NCBI RefSeq assembly: GCF_902459465.1
Contig: NC_047073.1
Span: 13,066,444-13,130,443 of the forward strand
Direction of reading: 5' to 3'
Source of the DNA: Asterias rubens
Taxonomy: Eukaryota; Echinodermata; Asteroidea; Forcipulatida; Asteriidae
Length of the DNA stretch: 64,000 bases
Position numbers and translations under genes: made by a program. Below are positions 56,031 to 64,000 of the stretch, piece after piece. The number at the start of each line of letters is the position of its first letter. The stretch's first letter is position 1. The notes under the pieces are model-generated. The model had not been told where the DNA came from, made no database searches, and worked only from the letters and a program-made list of their open reading frames with translations.

Positions 56031-59000
56031 GTAAACTTTTGCATCTGTCAGATCTTCGAAATAATCGGTGACAAATGAACTGTTTTTGAGAAAAGTTGAG
56101 TGGCTCTACTAAGCCCCCATACTCGCTCACCCCAAACCAAATCCCAAGTCAGGATCAACCCGGATTATTGGATCATCTTGGACACATAATCCGCGTCATA
56201 CGGATTACTGACTCAGAAGTGAGTCGGGTTTCATAGGACCGGGAATCCGGGTCAATTCTGACCCTGAAAATGTTAAGCTTTTTTTGTTATAATAACCTCG
56301 TGAACAAAATACATGATGGTTCCGTATAATATCATAACAAGACTGACGTTTCTAATGGACTTCTTGCATGCAGAGGAAGGGTTGGACTTCACTGTTGTCA
56401 TCCACCCGCCTGTAGTGGGCCAAGGTGAGATTGTCATCGGTGCATACAAAGGATGTAGGGACATCACTGCTAACGTGTCATTCGGTAGACAGTTGACGAC
56501 CGGAGGAAATCAGAGCGGACTACCGGGGCAATCCAGCCAGGTCGATGACATTTACTACGGTCGCGCGACGAGGTTGCTTCTTTTGCCGGATCTGGATGGA
56601 AACGACAGGGTCGGTGTCTTCTACTCCGAAGCTTCGAAAAATCAAAGCACGACTCGAATACAGGCGATTATCCTCCCGAATGATGGTTTGTTAATTCATT
56701 TCTAGGTATACTTTAAAGTTCACAATATGTGATATTTCTTGCCCGAGTTAAAAAGCCTCCCCAAAACATGTATAATCTTTGAATTTTTTCTTTAGACGCA
56801 AATGTTCATACTGTTCCGGTATATCGGACCCTAACGACAAGCATTGGAGAGGCGGTTTCCCTTCAGATGCTCAACAAGACTTCAAACACTACCTACAGGT
56901 GGAAGCATAATGGAGATGCAATAGATGCATGGAATAATCAGCTCACGGTGTCTATTCCAAGTGTTGTCCAATCAGATGAAGGGATATATAGCTGTTTCGT
57001 GGACGGCCAAGAAGATCAACAACGTCACGGCATAATGAGACTCATAGTGCGAGGTTGGAATCTTTTACATTTGTTTAATTAAAGTTCTCGAGCTTGTTGC
57101 ATCTGGTAGAATGAACTTATTTATGTGATAGTAATCAAACAGGCGGGCCGAGCGATCTAGGGCGAGAGACTCAAGTTTTTTAATTTGCAGAATGTAGGTT
57201 CAAATCCTGGCCTGATCGGTCGCGAGAGCGGTCTCCTCTCCACACAGGAGTACAAGTGATAGAGGTAAGAGTTGGGAAGTAAACTGCGACGAACTAGCAT
57301 CTTGTCCAGGGAAGTCAAATTATCTCAGTCGTTTAATGTCAATGAAACCGGGTATCAAAAAAAACCCAACCTGATTAGCCTTGGGCTCGGGATAGACTTC
57401 ATTGTTTGTATTTTTTTCTCGAAAAAAGGCTGTGCAGCTGGAATGTGGGGGCCGCCATCTTGCTCGCTTTTTTGCACTCAATGTCATAATGGTGGTGTTT
57501 GTGATGACGTCACTGGAACATGCGTCTGCGCTCCGGGCTTCAGTGGAGAAAACTGCGAACAAAGTAAGTAGGGCTTCTCAAAAGGAAATTGATTGTCCAG
57601 TTTCTTAAAACAAAGAAAAAACACATTTTCGTGCATCAAAATATTGCACACTGATTATTTATCAAATATTTATTTCATTACATATCCAACAACGCAAGCT
57701 TCCATAGCAGAATGGATATTAATTGTGAAGAAGAAAAATACATGTTCAGTGTTCAGGTTTACAATGTAGGAAACCCATTCTACATACAAAGCTCCAGTCA
57801 GTGAGGTGGGATTCGAGCTTGTGTTCACAAAAAAAATCGAAATGTAGGGAAAACACTGCTGGGCTCTCCTACTTTTTAATCTATTTCTGGTGTTTTTGAA
57901 TCAGGTCATGGTCGTCATGTCTTTGGCAAGAATGCCGAGAGAAGTTGCTCTGACAACATCGACCCACACCACACCGACTGTCAAGGCCGTCTGTTTTGTC
58001 TCCGTGACCCGTACGGGTGCTCGTGTGCTGCAGGGTATAAAGGACTTGACTGCATGCCGGGTGAGGATTCATTGCAGCGAAATGTTTTGTGAAAGTTTAA
58101 AAGTTACAAAAATGTATGAAGGTTCCACTAACTACTCCCCCAGTATGTCTTAAAGTTGATCGACAGGGGTTTTGAAATACCAGAGCCTAACACAGGCGGT
58201 CAGATAGCCTGCTACAAAGATTAGATGCCTCTGTTATATCTGGTATGTCTGTATAGCTGTTCAATTTTGTGCAAGAAGTATATGAGTGAAAATATTTTCC
58301 AGTTCTTCTAATAATAAAAACACTCTGGAACCTGATCTCCCTCTTCGATAAATGAATTGGTCCAATCTAGGTTATCAATGGCTATGACTCCCCCCCCCCC
58401 CCCCCCCCCCCCTTCAGGGCTTTGCACTACTTTGGGAGCGTTCGTTTAGCTTCCCTGGGTCGACCCCGGTGTGTGGCGTGTTTTTTTTCCAGGACAAACG
58501 TGTGCAGATAATTACCCACGTTCGTCTTAGAAAAAAAAACGCCACACACCGAGGTCGACCCAGGGAAGCTAAACGAACGCACCCTATATAAAATATGCCT
58601 TGACTCCATGTTTACTTGCGCACACGTGGTTTTGAATGAATGCGCGTTGGATGAGCTCAGAGATCAAGTAGAAGGTGTTGGGTTCGAATCTCAACCGATG
58701 TTTCTTTGGAGTTGTCCCCGCATAGGACTAGAAAAGCACATAGTATGCAGTGTTTATCATACACACACCTAATTATCTATTTCAATGTTCTCTGGTTTCG
58801 TCTAAAAAAAGAATGTGATGAAGGGACGTATGGTGTTGACTGCAAGCAAACATGCCGATGTGTAGACGGACAAACATGTCTTAAAGACACGGGCCAATGC
58901 AGTGGAGGTGAGTATGTCATGGTTTAGTGGTTTCGGGTCAACCCTTTCTGTAATACCAATCATAATAGATAATATCCACAGCTGTGTTTCAATATGAATG

Positions 59001-62000
59001 ATGGTTAAACTCAGATTACTAACTGTTTTTAGGGATTCACCAATAACCGGCAGACGTTTTTTTACACCGTAATTTTCCTGAAAGGTGCGTTTATTAGTTC
59101 TTACTTTTTGGGGAAAACAATATTTTAATGAATCAGGATACTGTTTCATGTACGTGTTTGTTATAAAAATAAAAATAAACTATTTTATGTGTGTTTTATT
59201 TTTGCTGTGTTTTCTCGCTTTCCTTAGAGGGTTGTGCGTCACCATACTTCGGATCCAGCTGCCTGTGCTCAAGTAAGGACAGAGAAAACTCACATTATTA
59301 TAGCAACATAATTTACAAACAACAAACAACATCTGATGGACAACATGATACCATAACGCTTGTTTTAATTAACACTGTACACGTAATAGTATAATCTCGA
59401 CGGCCGCTTTTGTGCGCTTGAAATGTAATGAAGTCTTATTTTCCTAAAGATAGCCATATCAGTTGTTCTGTGGTAAGCACGTCACATACAAAGTTACGCA
59501 AATTAAAAAGACAGATCCATTATACGATTATGGTCACATATTTTACTCACAATGATAAAACAGTTTTCTCATACCGTTATTTCAAACGGTTCTTCGTTTT
59601 TGGTTCACTAGCACACCTCGATGTTTTACAATTTCAGGGGAGAGTTTGGTTGTGAGTCTTGCAGTGACGTCACAGGGACCGCGTCAACTGTCCGCAACAT
59701 GGCTACCGGATCGCTGCTTCACCATCGGCTACTTCGTGAATGTCACTGACACAGCTTCTAGTCTCGTGATTGTTGGTGAACAATACATAAATAACACTGA
59801 AGAATCTGTGCTCGTCTCTGGTTTGGAGCCGTTTACTGAGTACCTAGTGCACGTTGCAGGCAACACTAGTGAGGGGCCTGGACCGTATGGAGATGGTGTT
59901 ACTGTAAGGACCGATGAGTCAGGTAAGATGGACTCGTGATAGACTCGACAATTATGTCGAAATGACCAACAAATGGGTACAACTGACGAAGAGCTTAAAA
60001 TACCATTTCAACTAATTTCCGGTTCACCCTAGTAACCTCAATGAGTAAAACTTGAAGATTTCTTTCCCAACTTGGTCTTCTTTAGAGCCTACCGCGCCCT
60101 TGAACGTCACCATAACGACTGCCTACAGATCTGCCCTGATTGTTGAATGGATCGAGCCCAATACACCGAATGGGATCATTATCAACTACGACATCACCTT
60201 TTGGAGAGTCGACGTTTCATCGCCAACAACGGTCCTCACTGATATTCAACCTGGGAGCAATTTGATTTATCAAATCATTAATCTACCAATCGGTTCCACT
60301 TACTCCATACAGGTACTTGGTAATCGATAATAATATATTGAATATAACAATCGATAAGTAATAATTAAGAAAACGAGTCCTGTAAAATGTGACGAGCGTA
60401 AATTAACCAGGGCTTAAAGCACCTCAAACAATGATATTCAGCGAGAAGCTAACATTAAAGTTCCAACAGCCCAAGCTGGGAAGAGAGTCACTTACTTAGC
60501 GTAGATATATCTTGCTAAGCGTAAATGTTTATCAGCCGAAAATATGTTGCAGCTGTTGCCCCGCAGTTTTCTTGTTAAGAAAACGAAAATTTATAAAACT
60601 AATTTATAAACCAAATCTGTCCACAGGTGCGAGCTAAGACGTCTGTAGGGGCAGGTCCTTGGAGTGACGTCATCAATGGAACAACCCAAAGTGAAGGTAT
60701 AAAACAAATTACAGTGAACACTCAATATGAAGACTTGAATTGCTTAACAACCAAAACAATTATTTTTCATAATTTTATTGAATATTTGTGTATTGTTTTA
60801 TTAGCCTTGTCGGGAGCTAAATGCCTCAGGGCAACAGTGAGGTGCCCGTTATCAATTGTATTTTTGTTTGTGTAAATTATTCCTTGTCGACGTTTCAGTT
60901 GTTGATAAATATGAATAAGTAGTTAACTTATGATTTATAGTAATATTAAAGCAAGGTTTAGTAAGCTGTTTTAAGTTTGACTTATGTTTTTCCCTCTGTA
61001 CAGCTTTTGAGTTTGTAACGAATCTTCACTCGATGGATCGAACAGACAGAACAGTTACCCTCCAGTGGGATCTAACGTCAAATATCCAAGGCCAAATACG
61101 AAGCTACATGGTAAATACATACACGTATTGACCAACAATTGGGCAATTAGTGAACCTCTCTTGAGCCCCGAGGGCCGGTGATTAATCACAAGAGAGTCAA
61201 ACCATTTGGATGATACTTTTACTTTTGAATAGGTGGCGTACAAAGCTCTAGAGAAACCACACCAGCCTAGTTACACAACACCGGATGAGTATCTTGGAGC
61301 TGAGGTAGAGGTCGTACCGTACAGTCTAGGCGGTCTTGAACCAGGCACGAAGTATGAGATAAGAGTCTCGGTACTGGCTGAAGACTCTGCGGAAGGTGCT
61401 GCAGTCCTGCAAGTGTACACGAGACCTCATCTCGGTAACAATTATACAGGCTAAAATATCATTGTTTTGAATCTGACAGGTTAAAGGCTGGTTTAATAGA
61501 TGGAAAATTGCATCGGGGATAACCTTTGGTTTTATATTTTACAACGATGTGCGTTTTTGCGCAGTGTCATACCAACTAGACCACCGAAATGTTCCCGGTA
61601 GCTAGAGGCGGTTCGAATACTAGACCAAATGTTGTTTTGAATCTGACCCCGAAGGATCGGAAATAATAGAGAGAACAAGTAAGAAAAAATGAAGTTAAAA
61701 AAAATGAGTGAGTGATAATGTCATTACTGAAGTCGGACCTAGAACAGGTTGAGGTTCTAAAGACTCTGATACAGTCATAAAAATATACATTATTGCATTA
61801 TAGCATGTCAAAAGAGCTACGGAGCCAGGTGGGGGATTTCATCGTTAAGATAATCTCTCAATATCAGCATGGTGATAATTATTATGTCATCAAACCTTTC
61901 TCATCAATTTGGTACACGAACTAAAGATCATTAGCTCTTTGCGAAATGAAGCAGTGGATTTCCTGCTTGCTTTGTACACAACTCATTGAAGGAAAACTCA

Positions 62001-63636
62001 ACATTGAACACGAGATTATACAGTGAAGAAACAGGCCCTTCTCAAACTTTGTTCAGCAGAAATTATTTTTGAAATTAAGATACATGTAAAACTTCCATTC
62101 ATCTAACTTGCATGCCGGACAATGCAGAGGAATTGTCATCCGTTTTGTGAACAAGGTGACTACATCTCTACCTGGGCTCAATTTCGTAGAGCTGCTTAAG
62201 CAGTAAAAAAAATGTTTTTAAGCAATTTGCACTGCTTATAAGCAGCTTCAATGTTCTGCTTAGCAGAAATGAGCAGGATACCAGTTACAAATTGTACATA
62301 CGACACGGTAGTTTGGTTTGTAGCCTTATTATGATATGGAAAACGTAACTTTTTTTGTGCTAAGCTACTTTGTGTGCTTAAGCAGCTCTATCAAATTGGG
62401 CCTTGTTCTTTGTCTTGGTATCTTTATTTCATCTCCACATTGATTCACAGATCCTCCTGCGCCTCTTCCTCCGATAACGTACCCAGATGTATCTACTCTC
62501 TCTACAGTCACCATAAGTCTCAACACGGACAGATTCGACGACGCATACATTGTGTAAGCATTTGGTACAATATCCGATAGACTAGCCACCAGACTTCAAG
62601 TCTGAGATCGCGGTTATTTCTCTGCACCAGCCGCGCATAGAAGCTCCTACGGGTAGCCTGAAAACAACCACAATCACAGACTTCGGACGAGTCTAATAGG
62701 CTATGGCTTTCTGAACATCCATTACAAGGAGTATGTATTTTTAATGGTTCAAAGTGCTTCACATGATGATGACATAACCAATTAACCTATATTCGGTTAC
62801 AAGTTACACACAAACATGTTAAAAAGGCATGAGTTATCAACTCATCTACACACGGTGTTTATCCCAAAAAGTTTGTTACTCTCTCTTAGCTCCTACGTAG
62901 TTCATGTCAAGAAGACAGCCTCCCCATCCGCGACCAAGAGAGATGTCGTACAGTCGCTACATTATGTAGACTCTCCGTATGATTACATAGCAGCCGAGTT
63001 CCTCAAGCAATCTGTACCGGAGGGGTTTGTAGTGGGTGATGGAGAGACGTACGGAGGTTACTACAACGCTCCATTAGCCATGAACACCGACTATGAGATT
63101 CGTGTTGGAGCGTTTAGCAAAGGCAATGGCACGGTACGTAACCATGCAGGACTCTCTTTTGGCGATAGTAACTTTCCACCTACCTTTTCGGTTTCTGTTC
63201 AAGCATCACATATCCGTTTACATCTACACACATTTGTATAACTTAAGGGCAACCTAACATATCACGATGCAATTAACAGCAACCATTTCCAGGCAATCTC
63301 CAAGAAGAGAATTCACCATTCACATTTGAATGTTCACATAGTTGTTACTATTTATTGGGGGTCGTTAGACATGTTTGAGAAATAATGCTATGAAAGTCGT
63401 ACAGCCTGCAGCATGCACTGCAATTAATTGGTTGACTTCAAGTTGTCTGTATAAGTTGCTTCGTGTGTCAAGGTCCATGGGAATCTTTTTTGGAGATACC
63501 AACTTTCCACCTACCTTTTCGATTCCTCTGTTCGATCGATTGAACATCACATCAGTTAACGGTAATTAACGTATGTTTTATTTCACTCTACGTTAGGAGG
63601 TTTCCGTTACATATTCAGAGCCAGTTTCTATCACAG
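53589..63636 (+). CDS. Tie-like receptor ectodomain with N-terminal F-type lectin domain (partial, runs off right edge)
   Basis: Eighteen exons join without a stop: 53589-53667, 54075-54182, 54972-55061, 55782-56030, 56374-56685, 56796-57053, 57429-57563, 57905-58060, 58812-58907, 59228-59272, 59638-59922, 60086-60312, 60627-60696, 61004-61110, 61233-61434, 62451-62553, 62890-63133 and 63597-63636. Together they encode about 935 residues. Most introns are phase 1, as usual for shuffled extracellular modules. Order: signal peptide (1-26), F-type lectin (27-175), unassigned module (176-279), Ig-like (280-365), EGF-type modules (366-509), FN3 domains (510-806), membrane-proximal region (807-935). 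The Ig-EGF part follows human Tie2 closely. The transmembrane helix and the kinase or phosphatase domain are not in the window, so I give no symbol. Exon calls rest on splice signals, phase and domain continuity, without transcript support. Confidence 0.85.
54280..54620. repeat. degenerate TTCACCACACC-type tandem repeat, receptor intron 2
   Basis: At least ten words of the form CATCTTCACCACACC or ACCATTTTCACCACAACC separated by CATTTACAGTA-like spacers. One strand is strongly C/A rich and nearly G-free. Similar words recur sparsely to about 54900. Confidence 0.75.
56374..57053 (+). CDS. receptor exons 5-6: unassigned module and Ig-like domain
   Basis: Exon 5 (residues 176-279) starts EEGLDFTVVIHPPVVGQGEI and has a single cysteine; I do not recognise the fold. 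Exon 6 (280-365) is Ig-like: a YRWKHNG tryptophan strand, then SDEGIYSCFVDG and end MRLIVRG. The first Ig cysteine is absent (VSLQMLNK where a Cys is expected). In Tie2 the matching domain (GDNVNISFKK ... DAGVYSARY ... TRLIVRR) also lacks the usual pair, and the next residues are the first EGF module in both. Confidence 0.72.
57429..59272 (+). CDS. receptor exons 7-10: Tie-type EGF modules
   Basis: Exon 7: CHNGGVCDDVTGTCVCAPGF, close to Tie2 [20 protein letters not shown]. Exon 8: RLFCLRDPYGCSCAAGYKGL, nearly the Tie2 signature FCLPDPYGCSCATGWKGL. Exon 9: ECDEGTYGVDCKQTCRCVDG, like [20 protein letters not shown]. Exon 10 is a 15-residue half-module (GCASPYFGSSCLCS). The run of modules in this order is the main evidence for a Tie relationship. 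The R5 copy 3 foldback (58435-58584) and a run of 23 C (58390-58412) lie in the intron between exons 8 and 9. Confidence 0.85.
58390..58412. repeat. poly-C tract of 23 bases
   Basis: An uninterrupted C run in a receptor intron. Its length is likely polymorphic and may be wrong in the assembly. Confidence 0.9.
58435..58584. mobile_element. 150-bp foldback element R5, copy 3
   Basis: GAGCGTTCGTTTAGCTTCCC faces GGGAAGCTAAACGAACGCAC; CCAGGACAAACGTGTG and CCCACGTTCGTCTTAG form the inner stem. Very similar to copy 1. Confidence 0.88.
59638..61434 (+). CDS. receptor exons 11-15: three fibronectin type III domains
   Basis: FN3-a (exon 11, residues 510-604) has LSATWLPDRC ... SGLEPFTEYLVHVAG ... GDGVTVRTDES. 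FN3-b (exons 12-13) starts EPTAPLNVTITTAY, has ALIVEWIEPNTPNGIIINYD and ends SVGAGPWSDVINGTT. FN3-c (exons 14-15) has VTLQWDLTSNIQGQIRSYM ... LGGLEPGTKYEIRVSVLAED. Each shows the FN3 Trp in strand B and the L..G(T)xY motif. Vertebrate Tie receptors also place three FN3 domains after the EGF block. Confidence 0.85.
62172..62402. mobile_element. MITE family R3 copy in a receptor intron
   Basis: GGGCTCAATTTCGTAGAGCT at the left and AGCAGCTCTATCAAATTGGG at the right, 50 bases before an acceptor. Inside is ACCAGTTACAAATTGTACAT. Confidence 0.82.
62451..63636 (+). CDS. receptor exons 16-18: membrane-proximal region resembling receptor tyrosine phosphatases
   Basis: DPPAPLPPITYPDV starts a further FN3-like unit; SYVVHVKKT, YIAAEFLKQSVPEGFVVGDG, YGGYYNAPLAMNTDYEIRVG and VTYSEPVSIT follow. 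The series Y(I/F)AAE...F.VGD...Y.G..N.PL...Y.I is, as I recall it, typical of the region just outside the membrane in type IIb receptor phosphatases such as PTPRK. It also occurs in invertebrate receptor kinases. The next exon should hold the transmembrane helix. I cannot say which catalytic domain follows. Confidence 0.68.
62590..62697. mobile_element. short inverted-repeat element in a receptor intron
   Basis: AGACTTCAAGTCTGAGATCG and GGTTATTTCTCTGCACCAGC face ACAACCACAATCACAGACTT. It is the relative of the element at 12796-12962. Confidence 0.65.
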
Positions 63637-63681
63637 GTAAGCCATAATGTTGTGCAGTTTTCATTCACTCTTTTTCCGCAT

Positions 63682-64000
63682 TAAAGGCAGTGGACACTAT
63701 TGGTAATTATTCAAAATAATTATCATCATAAAACCTTTCTTGATTACAAGAGAAACAGCTCCCTCTGAAATGACGTAGTTTTCGAGAAAGAAGTAATTTT
63801 CCACTAATTTGATTTCGAGACCTCAAGTTTAGAATTTGAGGTCTCGAAATCAAGCATCAGAAAGCACACAACTTCGTGTGACAAGGGTGTTTTTTCTTTC
63901 ATTATTATCTCGCAACTTCGACGACCGATTGAGCTCAAAAATTGCACAGGTTTGTAATTTTATGCATATGTTGAGGTACACCAACTGTGAAGACTAGTCT
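63682..64000 (+). mobile_element. MITE family R1, copy h (cut by right edge)
   Basis: GCATTAAAGGCAGTGGACAC starts the copy 45 bases after the last visible receptor exon. The internal hairpin GAGACCTCAAG...GAGGTCTC lies at about 63818-63846 and the copy runs to the window end. Confidence 0.88.

Noticed and set aside
1-64000. A compact new multi-gene system (operon, defence island, biosynthetic cluster)
   Set aside because: Gene spacing, introns and unrelated functions are those of an ordinary animal locus. The novelty here lies in single-gene architectures and repeats.

Overview
Eukaryotic genomic DNA from an animal, most likely an echinoderm and probably a sea star. The evidence is AT-rich sequence, short exons in long introns with canonical GT/AG junctions, deuterostome gene content (SARAF, COA7, TRIR, NDUFA11 and a Tie-like receptor) and very many short foldback (MITE) elements plus tRNA-derived SINEs. 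The echinoderm assignment rests on gene content and on the look of the repeats from memory; no search was run. There is no prokaryotic-style operon, CRISPR array or phage. Layout: 1-18.3 kb is gene-poor and repeat-rich (TTAA-flanked MITEs, a 46-bp tandem repeat, nested foldbacks, a 38-bp minisatellite with higher-order structure). At 18.3-22.2 kb lies an NFIL3/PAR-like transcription factor whose coding sequence is uninterrupted and which carries two complete bZIP domains. Its upstream DNA holds a cluster of D-box, CRE and E-box sequences. TRIR (24.2-26.4 kb, +, 3 exons) carries an in-frame TGA inside a conserved N-terminal motif. COA7 (29.3-32.1 kb, +, 3 exons) follows. NDUFA11 (40.15-37.27 kb, -, 4 exons) and SARAF (41.25-47.56 kb, +, 8 exons) stand head to head, about 1.1 kb apart. 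From 53.6 kb to the right edge (+) runs the 5' part of a large receptor gene, 18 phase-consistent exons giving about 935 residues. It has a signal peptide, an F-type lectin domain, an unassigned module, an Ig-like domain and EGF modules closely like vertebrate Tie1/Tie2, then several FN3 domains. The transmembrane and cytoplasmic parts lie outside the window. The genes do not form a pathway. NDUFA11 (complex I) and COA7 (complex IV assembly) are both mitochondrial, SARAF limits store-operated calcium entry, TRIR is an RNA-processing nuclease, and the bZIP protein and receptor are regulatory. The most notable points are the double-bZIP protein with possible feedback sites upstream, the lectin-Tie receptor architecture, the TGA in TRIR, and several MITE families that share TTAA flanks and so look like non-autonomous piggyBac-type elements.
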